Made by a program: the position numbers and the translations under genes. The notes under the pieces are model-generated. The model ran no database searches. It was not told the origin of the DNA and saw only the letters and a list, made by a program, of their open reading frames with translations. Shown in pieces: positions 35,789 through 45,527 of a stretch of DNA of 64,000 nucleotides (positions are counted from its first letter, which is position 1; every line of letters begins with the position of its first letter). Source of the stretch: Campylobacter hyointestinalis subsp. lawsonii (GTDB lineage: Bacteria; Campylobacterota; Campylobacteria; Campylobacterales; Campylobacteraceae); the NCBI RefSeq assembly GCF_013372165.1, contig NZ_CP053828.1, forward strand, positions 1,612,001 through 1,676,000, written 5' to 3'.

Positions 35789-36704
35789 TTATCTGATTAT
35801 TTTATAGAAGTTGATTGCGGTTGCTACATAATACCGGGAATTACAATAATTGCGTACAACATTAATATCAACAAATTTCCCTAATTTTTTTAATTCAATT
35901 TTAAAATTATCGCTGTTTATAATATTATACATTCTTGTATCAAAACAATCTGTTATAAATGTAATAGATATTTTTTTACCATATTTCTCATGCATGGATT
36001 TAGCAAAATTAATCATATTATTTAACATATTAAAATCTATAAGACAATGTTTGCTTCCGCTTTTGTCTTTTAAATTATACCAACTATGAGTATGAACGCC
36101 TCTACTAAACCAAGATGTGGTTATTATATCTTTGTTTTTATTTACTAAAATTGTAGAACAATCTCCTCTGCGTAGATGCAAACATATTTTAAATGAATCG
36201 TCTGATTTGTCATATTTTTTATTAGCAAAATATTGATTTATTCTATTTTTAAATATTTTAATAAATGAATTGTCATAGATACTACACTCTAAATCATTAC
36301 ATATCTCATCAAAAGATTGCGTGAAAAATAAACTTTTAGGTTTGATGCAAATAGCCTCATACCCCCCCCCATTTTCTAACATCATATTGATTTTATTTTT
36401 AATATATACAATATCTTTTAAAATATCATCAACTTCTATAATAAGAAGTTTTTTTAAATTATGATAAGTACAAAAACCAGCATCTTCTATAATACTATTA
36501 TACCAATTATTAAATGTAAAACTAGTTTTAATATTTTTATTAGCGATACCTTGAAATTTTAGATCAAATAAATCACAAATAAATGATTGTGCTGATGCGT
36601 TGGTTAATATATCTCCAAAACCACTATTAACTAGATATACACAATATCCATTAATATTATTGTTTTTTTAATATACCTCTAATTTGAAATATTTCCTTAT
36701 ACAT
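35789..36704 (-). pseudogene. Putative fucosyltransferase-like glycosyltransferase with G9 and A7 tracts
   Basis: The 198-residue frame includes ICLHLRRGDCST, the HxRRGD motif of fucosyltransferases. The same frame is open upstream through the G9 tract to VYLVNSGFGDILTNASAQS. Further up, a start at ATG 36704 (MYKEIFQIRGILK) is off by one base at a run of seven A near 36663-36669. With six A the whole would be about 305 residues, normal for such enzymes. The gene is therefore probably off as written, or starts internally. It follows kpsD directly and is likely part of capsule synthesis. Confidence 0.6.
36362..36370 (-). repeat. Poly-G tract (G9) in the glycosyltransferase gene
   Basis: Nine C on the plus strand encode the GGG of ENGGGYEA. 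The tract lies about 110 codons into the gene and is in frame with both sides here. Confidence 0.85.
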
Positions 36705-36717
36705 TAGAATACCTTTT

Positions 36718-38349
36718 TTACAGATCTATCACCACTTTAGCAGCGATGGCTAGTTGATATAGAATTTGAGTTAAGATGCTTGTAGCTTGTAGCATTTTGG
36801 TTTCTACCTTTGGTAGCACTAAAATAGAATCCCCCGGATAGACATCCTCGCCACTTGAAGCTTTGAATTTACCAGCTTTTCCATTAGCCGAAACAAGTAT
36901 AACTCCACTACTATCGGCTCTAGAGCTTAGATCGCCGGCCATCTTGATATAATCTTCGATATCAGAGTTAGCCACATGAGTAAAGGCCCCTGGCATCGAT
37001 ACTTCGCCTTGAACGATTACAATATTATCCTTTGTTGGGATATATATGGTATCATCTTCTTGTAATACGATTTTATAGATATCATCTTTATTACTAATTA
37101 CTACTTGACCCTTTGGCTCTACCATTCTAGCACGCTCTATAAAATCCAAAATCGCCTTAGCCTCAGTAGCTCTAATCTGTGCTTCTTGGGTTGTATCTGA
37201 TGAAGTTGTAAGAGCGATGGACTCAAGCTCTCTTAGGTGCGATTCTATCAAATTTTTTTGCATTTTAGCCACGCTTTTTCTAAATAGCTGAAGTGCATCT
37301 ATATTTGACTGCGGATTAAAGCCGATCTTATCCATAAGATCTCCAAGAGTAGCGCCCTTTGGCATAACTATCGCCCGTGATCCACTATGCTCTCCATCTA
37401 TATTTACACGCACTTCTCTAGCAGAGTGATCAGTCATAAACTCTACTTCATCTCCTGCCCTTAGGCTAACAGAGTCAAATTTAGCTAGTGGATAGCTATT
37501 GATTTGAATTTGGCTATTATCTGCGTGGCTTCTTACGATAGCTTGAGTTACGGCTGGTTTGATACCGGCTAGTCTTGATAGCTCTTTTAGACTCATTGTC
37601 CTATCTTTAGCCTCAAATCTATATGAGCGAAGAACTTCGCCACTAGCACTCATATACGCCCCAACACTACCTACTAATATCACATCGCCATTTTTTAATG
37701 CAAACATCTCTATCTTGCCATCTACCATAAAATCATATAAATCCACACTTTTATATGGCTTATTGTTTCGCACTACTGTGATATTACGAAAGCTACCATA
37801 CTGCGGATTTATACCGCCGGCCTTGTCTATAAACTGAATCAAAGAATCAGAGCTAAGCCCTTGATAAAGACCTGGTCTATTGACATTTCCTGTGACAAAT
37901 ATAGAGACATTTTGATAAATTCCCATATCAGCATAGACATAGACATTCTCTTTAAATACCATTTTTACGCTCTTTGATATAGTTGTAACTAAATTTGAAT
38001 TTTTCACGCCTAGAAGTCTGATAACCCCAACTTTTGGCAAAAATATATTTCCTTGAGAGTCTATAGTAAGCTGCTTTTCAAATTCATACGCACCCCAAAG
38101 CTTCACATTTACCACATCGCCAATGGCTAAAATATAATCTGGATTATAGATATGTTGGCTCACCATAGTAAAGTTGCCATTAAATAAATTCTCGCCAAAA
38201 ATGGTTTGAGCTGAGCTATTATAGGTACTTCGGTTAAAATCTTGTTGAATGGTTGCTACTGATGAGTTTATTGAATTTATAGATTCTGTTTGTATCGCCG
38301 CTGTAGCCGCTGTAGCAATGATAGCTAAAATTGATAATATCTTTTTCAT
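36718..38349 (-). CDS. kpsD: Capsule polysaccharide export protein KpsD
   Basis: The 543-residue protein has a signal peptide (about residues 1-19). The Wza-type polysaccharide-export domain follows (DYILAIGDVVNVKLWGAYE), then SLBB domains (VFVTGNVNRPGLYQG and VVQGEVSMPGAFTHV). A C-terminal hydrophobic helix ends the protein. KpsD is the outer-membrane exit for group 2/3-type capsules and works with KpsE and KpsMT. None of those genes is next to it in this window, so the capsule locus is split or rearranged here. Confidence 0.88.
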   Translation of the reverse strand: MKKILSILAIIATAATAAIQTESINSINSSVATIQQDFNRSTYNSSAQTIFGENLFNGNFTMVSQHIYNPDYILAIGDVVNVKLWGAYEFEKQLTIDSQGNIFLPKVGVIRLLGVKNSNLVTTISKSVKMVFKENVYVYADMGIYQNVSIFVTGNVNRPGLYQGLSSDSLIQFIDKAGGINPQYGSFRNITVVRNNKPYKSVDLYDFMVDGKIEMFALKNGDVILVGSVGAYMSASGEVLRSYRFEAKDRTMSLKELSRLAGIKPAVTQAIVRSHADNSQIQINSYPLAKFDSVSLRAGDEVEFMTDHSAREVRVNIDGEHSGSRAIVMPKGATLGDLMDKIGFNPQSNIDALQLFRKSVAKMQKNLIESHLRELESIALTTSSDTTQEAQIRATEAKAILDFIERARMVEPKGQVVISNKDDIYKIVLQEDDTIYIPTKDNIVIVQGEVSMPGAFTHVANSDIEDYIKMAGDLSSRADSSGVILVSANGKAGKFKASSGEDVYPGDSILVLPKVETKMLQATSILTQILYQLAIAAKVVIDL

Positions 38350-38420
38350 TTATATTCTTTCTAAATTTGCTTTAAAGCTTGAATTTTACTTAAAATCCAT
38401 TAAAACATAGCTTAAAATAA

Positions 38421-38795
38421 TCATATATTTTCATCTGATTTTCTTTTGCCTATTGTCTGCTCATTTAGCCTTCTGCTAAGCATCAGATCAATAATCGGCT
38501 GCTCTCTTTTATTTGCTCTTTGGCAGTGGTTTTTTTGGAATTTATCTGTTATAAATATCACGATTTTAGCCCATCTTTTATGGCGCATTCTCCACGCATG
38601 GCTAGAGACTGACTCCCACGCATAGCCGTTAAATATAGTCGCATTGACAAAGTGATCAAGTGCTCTAACCCCTTGTCTAGCACGAGTCGGATCGCCAAAA
38701 GTACCAACAATAGTGATATAAATATAGCCGATTATTGCTAGCGGAACAAGCACACACAAAAGTGCTGTCCCAACCATCTTCTCTTTTAATCTCAA
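38421..38795 (-). CDS. Small membrane protein of unknown function
   Basis: The 124-residue protein has one N-terminal membrane helix (about residues 10-30). The segment GDPTRARQGVRALDHFVNA and the later SHAWRMRHKRWAK follow. The pattern resembles a widespread family of short membrane proteins seen in proteobacteria and prophages, sometimes annotated wrongly as helicases or pseudouridine synthases. It ends just after the P450 gene. No function can be stated. Confidence 0.5.
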   Translation of the reverse strand: MRLKEKMVGTALLCVLVPLAIIGYIYITIVGTFGDPTRARQGVRALDHFVNATIFNGYAWESVSSHAWRMRHKRWAKIVIFITDKFQKNHCQRANKREQPIIDLMLSRRLNEQTIGKRKSDENI

Positions 38796-38797
38796 AT

Positions 38798-40186
38798 TTA
38801 GTGCCTTCGCATCATCTTGATCATCATTCCATTTGCTGAACGGATAGTGAGCCTACCAACTACATCGGGGATAAAGCCATCTTTTAACTCTAATTTAAAT
38901 TCCCTTAAAATATTAGCCAAAATTATGATCGCTTCTTGCATAGCAAAGCCCTGTCCGATGCAAACTCTCTCACCTAAACCAAATGGCATATACTTCTCTT
39001 TTGGGATATTTTCATTATGTCTATCGGGTCTAAACTCATGTGGGGCTTCCCAGTAGTCATCATGCCTATGTATCAGCCACGGAGCTACCACCACGCCAGC
39101 GCCTTTTTGTAAGACTTTATCTCTGATTTTTGTCTCATTTTTGCTTTGACGAGCAAAAAATCCAACCGGCGGATATAGTCTAAGTGCTTCTTTAAAAACA
39201 TTTGTTAGATACTTCATATCTCTTATATCAGAAATTTCAAATTTACTATCTTTGTTAATGCTAATTATCTCATTATAGGCCTTTTGTTGCGCATCTTGAT
39301 CTAGGCTTAAACAATATAGCGTCCATGTAAGCGAGCTAGCTGTGGTCTCATGACCTGCTAAAAATAGCATTGAGACTTGATCTAGGATCTCTTCAAAGCT
39401 AAATCTCTGTCCGCTATCAGCATCAGTAGTGTGTAAAAGCGAGGATAAGATATCGCAATGCGTATCATTAGCGTAGTTATCATATCTAGGTTTGATGATA
39501 TTTGAGAGATTTTTTCTAATCACCGCTCCGGCTTTCATCCTTTTGTTTTCGCCAAGCAAATTTGAAAGCCATTGAGGCACACAAAAAAACTTTCTAATAG
39601 CCGTTTTAGCAGTCTCTTCTTGGAATGTTACAAATGCGTGTAAAATCTCTTTGCCCTTTTCTTCATCAAGCTTTGCACTCATAATGGTGCGAAATATCAC
39701 ATCAGCAGTAACAAAGGTCATATGCTCATCAACTTCGACGATGGAGCCATTTTCATACTTCCTAAATCTATCCATCATATCAGCAGCCGCACTACTCATA
39801 AGATCAAAAACTTTGCTAATCCTAGTCATCTCAAAGCTAGGTCGCAAAAGCTCTCTTTGCTTTTTCCACACTTCGCCATTGGTGGTAAATATACTCACGC
39901 CTAAAAGTGGCTTTAAAAGCTCGTGTAATAGATCACTTTTTGGAAATTCCTTGACATTATCAATCATAATTTTGCGAACTTCTTTAGGGTCATTTACCAC
40001 AAATAGATCAAATCCAGGCATCTTTACCCTACCAGATCTCATCTTATAGCTTTTTGTATATAAGCCGTCTAGCCATGATCTGCGTTTTAAGAAAAATGTA
40101 GTGATGAGACCGGCTTTGCTACTATGCGGTTTTGGGTGAAATGGACATACTCCCATAATTAGCTCCTTAAAATTTCTTATCTTCAA
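38798..40186 (-). CDS. Cytochrome P450
   Basis: The 462-residue haem monooxygenase shows the I-helix oxygen motif LAGHETTASSLTW near residue 268. The K-helix ExxR is EALRLYP, and the haem loop is FGLGERVCIGQG with the Cys ligand. P450 enzymes are rare in epsilonproteobacteria; C. jejuni has one at the capsule locus edge (Cj1411c, recalled) that affects surface properties. The gene overlaps the membrane hydrolase by 20 bases. The substrate is unknown. Confidence 0.92.
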   Translation of the reverse strand: MKIRNFKELIMGVCPFHPKPHSSKAGLITTFFLKRRSWLDGLYTKSYKMRSGRVKMPGFDLFVVNDPKEVRKIMIDNVKEFPKSDLLHELLKPLLGVSIFTTNGEVWKKQRELLRPSFEMTRISKVFDLMSSAAADMMDRFRKYENGSIVEVDEHMTFVTADVIFRTIMSAKLDEEKGKEILHAFVTFQEETAKTAIRKFFCVPQWLSNLLGENKRMKAGAVIRKNLSNIIKPRYDNYANDTHCDILSSLLHTTDADSGQRFSFEEILDQVSMLFLAGHETTASSLTWTLYCLSLDQDAQQKAYNEIISINKDSKFEISDIRDMKYLTNVFKEALRLYPPVGFFARQSKNETKIRDKVLQKGAGVVVAPWLIHRHDDYWEAPHEFRPDRHNENIPKEKYMPFGLGERVCIGQGFAMQEAIIILANILREFKLELKDGFIPDVVGRLTIRSANGMMIKMMRRH

Positions 40187-41293
40187 GTTTGTTAGGGTCT
40201 ATGGTTAAATAAAAATAATCATACCCACCACGAATTTGAGTCGCTTTAAGATACAAAAAATGAACTTGATACCACTTATATCTTATATTTTTGTATGTTT
40301 TTTTATCATAAATTTTAAAAAATCCAACTGATATTAGCTTTGGTGATTTAGCATTTTGCCTTAAAAGCTTGATATAATCTACCTTAAAAAAGCACGCCCC
40401 ATCAATCTTAGAGCTAAAATCCAGCCAGGTGATGCCAGAATTTGCTACTATCTCAAGCTCTTTTTTAAATTTATCTGCGTATTTATGAAATGATACAAGC
40501 GGAATACATCCGCCTATTAAAACAAGCTTTAAATTTGATATATTTAGCCCTTCAATCTTGCTTTTTTCTATCACTCTTGCCACGCTACTAATAGCTATAA
40601 TCGCCCCAACGCTATGAGCTACTATCATCACTTCGTCATTGCTAAATTGATTATTTTTTAAGCTTTTTATAATCTCATTAGCAAAGCTCTCATTTCTCTC
40701 ATCTGCACCTTTAATCTCGCTTCTAGCATATTTATAACAAAATCTATAAATGCTAAGCAGCCAAAACATCCCCGCATTCATCCCTAAATAAAATATCACC
40801 TTACTAGCTAGATAAAATAGCAAAACAGAAAGAGCAATCCACAAAATATAATTTTGGATAAAATAGCTAAGAGCGTAACAAAAAAATCCCGTCAAAAAAT
40901 ATGATAACAATATAAAAACTATAGGATAATATCCAGCAATCAATTGAGTGCGTGAGTATCTAGCCACCATATAGACGGCGCCGGATATAGGGTAATTAAA
41001 TAGCGCCACAAACAAAGCAGCAAAAACTTCAAAAAATCTTTTACAAAAATGCTCTTTTACTATATCATTCCAAATTAGAAAATTATATTTGGTTTTAATG
41101 CCCTTATAATAGGCATTAAAATAGAATAAATCATCTTTTTTGAGTTTGCTTATATTTAGCTCATTTTGCTCTATTGCGCTTGTTTTATGGATATTGTTTT
41201 TAAAGATGGAGTAGTAGTATTTTGGACTTCTAGGATCAAATCCAGCTATATAAAACACTTCTCGCACTACCCCCCCCTTTTTTTTTTAACCAT
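40167..41293 (-). CDS. Membrane protein with alpha/beta-hydrolase-like domain, frame set by poly-A/G tract
   Basis: The open frame begins at GTG 41267 and gives 366 residues. It has three or four membrane helices (about residues 75-190), then a hydrolase-like segment VMIVAHSVGAIIAI with a probable serine nucleophile. Upstream, ATG 41293 leads into A10 and G8 and hits TAG. With nine G the ATG frame would join at VVREVFYIAGF and the protein would gain nine residues. Expression from ATG is therefore off here. The gene sits beside the P450 as in the C. jejuni capsule locus (Cj1412c, recalled). Confidence 0.7.
41270..41287 (-). repeat. Compound A10-G8 contingency tract
   Basis: The plus strand has eight C followed by ten T. 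In the sense of the hydrolase gene this is A10 then G8, starting two codons after ATG. The present count puts the ATG out of frame. Confidence 0.85.
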
Positions 41294-41633
41294 ACAAAAT
41301 TAACAAGTCGGTTATTCTATCAAATTTAATCATAATCAATACTTAAATTAAGATTAAAAATCCCCTATTAATCTTTATTATAGCGATATTTAGTGCGTTT
41401 TGGTTGATATTGCTATATCTTCACTAACAAAAACCACCATTAGATTCGATTTCTCTAACTCAAAAATGGGATAAAATTTTCAATAAAAGTAATAAGACTA
41501 ATCACAGGAAGTTACATTTAAAGAATTCTAATGTTACTTAATAATCATTATTTCAGCTCTAAATCAACCAAAGCAGAGTTATAAGTCTAACTCTGCTTAT
41601 TATTTTTAGATTAATATTGATTAAATATCTAAA
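41294..41633. other. Intergenic region
   Basis: This 340-bp AT-rich stretch has no coding signal. It holds the hairpin described at 41572 and presumably the promoter for the hydrolase-P450 genes, but no clear -10 or -35 stands out. Confidence 0.5.
41572..41610. terminator. Hairpin terminator after the autotransporter gene
   Basis: AGCAGAGTTA (41572-41581) pairs perfectly with TAACTCTGCT (41588-41597) around a six-base loop, with TATTATTTTT on the plus side. It lies between the stop of the minus-strand autotransporter (41634) and the next gene, so it can end that transcript and possibly act both ways. Confidence 0.65.
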
Positions 41634-44030
41634 CTAAAATGAATACCTAGCATTTAAATTCACGGCCAAATCAGTATCATAATCACCAAAAGCTGATTTT
41701 TCTAAGGTTAAACCGATTCTTAGATTCTCACTAGCTACCATATTTAGACCTAAATTCATAAGCATTCTAGAGTCTTTATCATTGTTTTTAGCGCTATCGC
41801 CATCTATTAATATTTCAGCATTTTTCACCATCTCCCATTGATAGCTAAGCCCACCAAGCGCATAAGCTCTAATCTTGCCTAGCCAAACCTCTCTAGCAAA
41901 ATTAAATCCAGCCCTACCAACTAGCAAATCTGAGCTTTTAATCTCCATTTCAAATCCATTGCTATTATTTAGAGTTGCTCCACTTGTGTTGAGATAGACA
42001 AACTCAGCTTGAGGCTCGATATAAAATTTATCAAAATCAAATCTATAGCCAAATTCCCCGCCTAGATAAAGTGAGTTTGTATTATAATCTGTATCCAAAA
42101 AGCTCAAGTTCATATTTGGGAAGCTATAATCCATTTTGTGGTTATTTCTCGTGTATTTTGCGATGGCATCCATATACCAGCCATTATCAAATACTCCAGA
42201 GATGTAAAATCCACCGCCGATTGTTTTGACATCGCCTTTTGCGTTGTCGCCGTCTATATCACTACTTGTGTGAGTTACTGTAATACCGCTAAAGATAGAT
42301 CCGCTTGAAATTTGACTTTGTTTATCAAAACCAGCTTGAACATGGGTAAATTTATTCTCAAATCCATCACTACTGCCCTGTCCGCCAAAAACCCTAGCCC
42401 AGCTACCAGCAGTTGCGTTAATGCCTCTTAGCTCACCCATCCTTTTATTAAGGTTGTTGATATCGGCGTAGTTTATATCCATACTTAGCTTTGAAGCGTC
42501 GTTAGCCTCTTTGAGAGCTGCTTGGTTTATAGATTTGGTTATATCTATGCCGCCATCATAATTTTTGGTAATGTTATAATTAACCAAACCTTTATTTTCC
42601 ACAAGCGGAGTGTTTAAATTTGGGTTATATAAGGCTATATCTTTGCCGTTTTTTTGGATTTTGTATAGGGTTGTATCGCCTATTTTTTCTAAGACTAGAT
42701 TAAGCTCACTATGTTTATTTACGGCATTTTGGACAGATTGAGTAATTAAATTTGTGGCATTTTCGCTAGAGATACCGCCTTGATTATTTGAATTTCCTTG
42801 ATTTTGGGTATTATTTGAGCTTTGGTTGCTAGTATTTTGGTTATTTAAATTTACTTGATTGCCTTGGTTGGTGTTTTCTTGATTGCCGGTGTTATTATTG
42901 CCGTTTTCTTGAGTTGTGCTACTGGTATTACCTTGATTTGTGTTTTGGTTACCGGTAGAGCCTTGGTTATTTAAATTTCCTTGATTTTGTGTGTTGGTAG
43001 AATTTTCTGTGTTGCTTTGGTTGCCGCTATTTTGGCTACTTGAATTTTCAGTATTTCCAGAATTTTCGGTGCTACTTGAGCCTTGATTGCCGGTATTTTG
43101 ATTATTTAAATTCTCTTGATTTTCAGTGCTACTTGAATTTTCGCTGTTATTTTCACCCTGATTGTTTGAATTTTCTTGATTGTCAGAAATTTTACAAGCC
43201 CACTCGCCACCAGGTAAAACGCTCAATAAACAATCTTTTCTATTAGAGCTATCCACATATGTGCCGTTATTTCTAGCTTCATCTATACTTAGATATGTAA
43301 TGCTATAAATCTCATAAAGATCCGTAACATAAGTATTTGTGCTAGATACATAGTAGCTATAAAGAAAGCGGAAAGTTTCATTGCCTTTATTATCAGGGGC
43401 GTAGTTGCCTATAACCTCTCTTAGAGTGAGTTGGCCAGCCTTATCTTTGACAGAGTCGCTCACATAGCCTTTTTTGATCTTGCCAGTTTTTTCATCGACT
43501 TCAATCCCCCAAAGCGTAACCGTGTGAGTATCATCAGTAAGCGCAGCTACGACCTTGCCTGTTTGGAAGTTTTCTATCAAAGATTTTGTGATACCTTCAC
43601 TTTGATAGTTATATCTCTCAGTCCAAAATGGCGCTCCACTAATCTTAGTTGGACCATACTCTCTTTCTAAATATGTTGGATTATTGTTATTTTCGTAGAT
43701 TTTGAAATTTGGCGAAAACTCTTGAAGATAGTAGATCATTCCACGATATGGCTGTAATCCGCCTTGAATGTATGGATATTTCTCATAAAACCAATCTGTG
43801 ATAGCCTTACTTCCTTGCGGTGCGTCATCTTTTAAACCAACATTTACTGTCAAATTCTTTTGCCACCAACCAAGAGTGTTACCAGCTACGGCGCCCCAGC
43901 ATTGATTTGGGTGTTGCAAATACGCACTCCAACCACTATTTATACTAACTCCACTTGCCCAAAAATCACTCGCTGATAGAGATGAGCAAGTACATGCCAA
44001 AATAATAATTTTTGAAACTTTAGAATTCAT
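41634..44030 (-). CDS. Autotransporter with an IdeS/Mac-like cysteine protease passenger
   Basis: This 798-residue protein has a signal peptide (about 1-21). The passenger resembles the IdeS/Mac (C66) IgG-cleaving protease family: NQCWGAVAGNTLGWW with candidate catalytic Cys C44, HTVTLWGIEVDEKTGKIKKG with H169, and GYVSDS with D192. Residues about 283-430 are a low-complexity linker of N, Q, S, G and T. After a short coiled region, residues 540-798 form an autotransporter beta-barrel ending in aromatic F. The second active-site Asp of IdeS (D286) is Val here. The passenger is probably exposed or released and may act on host immunoglobulin, which is inference. Confidence 0.75.
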   Translation of the reverse strand: MNSKVSKIIILACTCSSLSASDFWASGVSINSGWSAYLQHPNQCWGAVAGNTLGWWQKNLTVNVGLKDDAPQGSKAITDWFYEKYPYIQGGLQPYRGMIYYLQEFSPNFKIYENNNNPTYLEREYGPTKISGAPFWTERYNYQSEGITKSLIENFQTGKVVAALTDDTHTVTLWGIEVDEKTGKIKKGYVSDSVKDKAGQLTLREVIGNYAPDNKGNETFRFLYSYYVSSTNTYVTDLYEIYSITYLSIDEARNNGTYVDSSNRKDCLLSVLPGGEWACKISDNQENSNNQGENNSENSSSTENQENLNNQNTGNQGSSSTENSGNTENSSSQNSGNQSNTENSTNTQNQGNLNNQGSTGNQNTNQGNTSSTTQENGNNNTGNQENTNQGNQVNLNNQNTSNQSSNNTQNQGNSNNQGGISSENATNLITQSVQNAVNKHSELNLVLEKIGDTTLYKIQKNGKDIALYNPNLNTPLVENKGLVNYNITKNYDGGIDITKSINQAALKEANDASKLSMDINYADINNLNKRMGELRGINATAGSWARVFGGQGSSDGFENKFTHVQAGFDKQSQISSGSIFSGITVTHTSSDIDGDNAKGDVKTIGGGFYISGVFDNGWYMDAIAKYTRNNHKMDYSFPNMNLSFLDTDYNTNSLYLGGEFGYRFDFDKFYIEPQAEFVYLNTSGATLNNSNGFEMEIKSSDLLVGRAGFNFAREVWLGKIRAYALGGLSYQWEMVKNAEILIDGDSAKNNDKDSRMLMNLGLNMVASENLRIGLTLEKSAFGDYDTDLAVNLNARYSF

Positions 44031-44034
44031 CGTA

Positions 44035-44043
44035 CCCCCCCCC
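44035..44043 (-). repeat. Poly-G tract (G9) in the translation-initiation region
   Basis: G9 ends five bases before the autotransporter ATG (TAC G ATG) and sits where a ribosome-binding site should be. An in-frame TAG begins at the first G, so the tract is not coding. Length changes would alter the spacing and strength of initiation rather than the frame. Confidence 0.8.
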
Positions 44044-44229
44044 TATTTTTTAAAATCGCCTATTATAATATATAAAAACCAAAAATAACATAAATTTTAT
44101 ATACCAAACAACATATTTGCGTATTGGCTAAGATGTAAATACAAGCTCCAACAAACCGTGAGCGAAATAGAGTTCATCTATTCTCTTACACTTGAATTTG
44201 ACTTTTTAGGATGTGTGAAAAATAACACT

Positions 44230-44560
44230 TTAATAATAGTCCAAAAAAAATAGATACAAACGACGCCAACTCTAACTCTTCGGGCGTCAGTGGCGCACCT
44301 AAAGCGGTATCAGTGGTAAATGCAGTTTAGCTGTGGCAAATATCATCTTGTGGTAACTTAGTGAGCTTTAAAAACACTAAAGCTAGTGATATAGATGGCA
44401 GAATGAAAAAGCGTTCATCACAATCTAAATAGCAGTGGATATAGCATAGATGCGGAATTTGAGTGTTGGTAAGCTAAAGTTTAGCTCTAGTGGAGTGCTT
44501 ATCAAATAGTACTATATGCAAGAAAATGAGCTCATACTAGCATAATTTAATCTAGCAAAA
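44230..44560 (+). pseudogene. Decayed adhesin/autotransporter relic
   Basis: Short plus-strand pieces read like a repeat-rich adhesin: SSGVSGAPKAVSVVNAV, LVSFKNTKASDIDGRMKK and SSGYSIDAEFE. They are separated by stops and frameshifts. No intact frame longer than about 30 codons remains. The family cannot be named. Confidence 0.4.
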
Positions 44561-45041
44561 CTAGCTTAATTTTATATTTGTGAGCGAGAATTTGCGGGTG
44601 AGAATTTGTTGATGAGAATTAACAGAAAAATTTATAAGGTTGCTAGAAAAATTAGTTAGATATTTTATTTACATTTAATGATTAAAGCATCTAAAAACAA
44701 TGATTAAAAATGTGGTAAATTTAAAAACCATTAACTATAAGAGACAAGTAAATTTAGAAAATTTTGCGTTTAAAATCAAATTATTTTTGTTTAAGTTTCT
44801 ACGATTTTTAAAAGTTGTTTGATTTTAAAAAGTGTTTTACAAATTAGTTTATTTTATAGCAGATATCTATAGTAAAGCTATGTTTATTCAATTATCTGCA
44901 GTATTTGTTTTACTAAAGCTATAACCAAATAATAGAGCCATCATAAAGTTTCGTAATGGTATATTAATCACCATATCATATCATAACATTAATTATTTAT
45001 AACCAAAAGAGTATAAAGTTAAAATTCAAAAGCCCGGGGCA
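44561..45041. other. AT-rich intergenic region
   Basis: No gene, RNA or clear promoter is visible in these 480 bp. The base composition is extreme even for this genome, and several short inverted repeats are not convincing. Confidence 0.5.
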
Positions 45042-45180
45042 GATAATAAAGATAATAAAGATAATAAAGATAATAAAGATAATAAAGATAATAAAGATAA
45101 TAAAGATAATAAAGATAATAAAGATAATAAAGATAATAAAGATAATAAAGATAATAAAGATAATAAAGATAATAAAGATA
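45042..45180. repeat. Tandem array of 9-bp GATAATAAA units (15 copies)
   Basis: Fifteen identical GATAATAAA units are followed by GATA. The array is bordered on each side by AAATTCAAAAGC or its near copy. On the plus strand one frame reads (Asp-Asn-Lys)n and is open from about 45012 (PKEYKVKIQKPGA before the array) to a stop shortly after, but has no start codon. The array probably belonged to a repeat-bearing surface protein whose 5' part is gone. Confidence 0.9.
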
Positions 45181-45353
45181 AATTCAAAAGCATATAAACA
45201 TTAAATTTGGGAATATAAATAAATATAAATATGAAAAAATCTTTTTAAAATTACAATAATTATAAATTATTTAATGTTTTAGAAAAGATTGATTTATAAA
45301 TTATTCTGTAAAACAAGATTAAGATAAAAAAAAGAATATTAAAAAATATTTTA

Positions 45354-45527
45354 ACAAAGCCCGCAACGACCTACTTTTCCACATCTCAGTAAGAGAGAGT
45401 ATCATCAGCCATGATGAGCTTAGCTTCTTGGTTCGAGATGGAGCAAGGCGTTTCCTCATCTGTATAGCCACGGGCAGTGTTAAATAAAACATTATCTAAA
45501 TAAGAGTAATATCTTATTTAACACTGC
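45354..45527. repeat. 174-bp direct repeat, copy 1 (5S rRNA plus upstream hairpin)
   Basis: This sequence matches 51542-51715 with one visible difference (GCAACGAC versus GCAGCGAC). It contains a complete 5S gene and the AGTGTTAAATAA hairpin. The outer flanks are unrelated. Its right edge is exactly where topA sequence begins. Confidence 0.9.
45359..45475 (-). rRNA. rrf: 5S ribosomal RNA, isolated extra copy
   Basis: This 117-nt sequence starts GCCCGTGGC and ends in a complementary 3' end. It is identical to the operon copy at 51547-51663 except for one base near the 3' end (G to T/A pair position). No 23S or 16S lies upstream; instead a topA fragment and a divergent module do. Whether it is transcribed is uncertain. 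Confidence 0.85.

Noticed and set aside
45042-45180. Tandem repeat read as a CRISPR array
   Set aside because: The 9-bp units follow each other with no spacers, and no cas genes are near.
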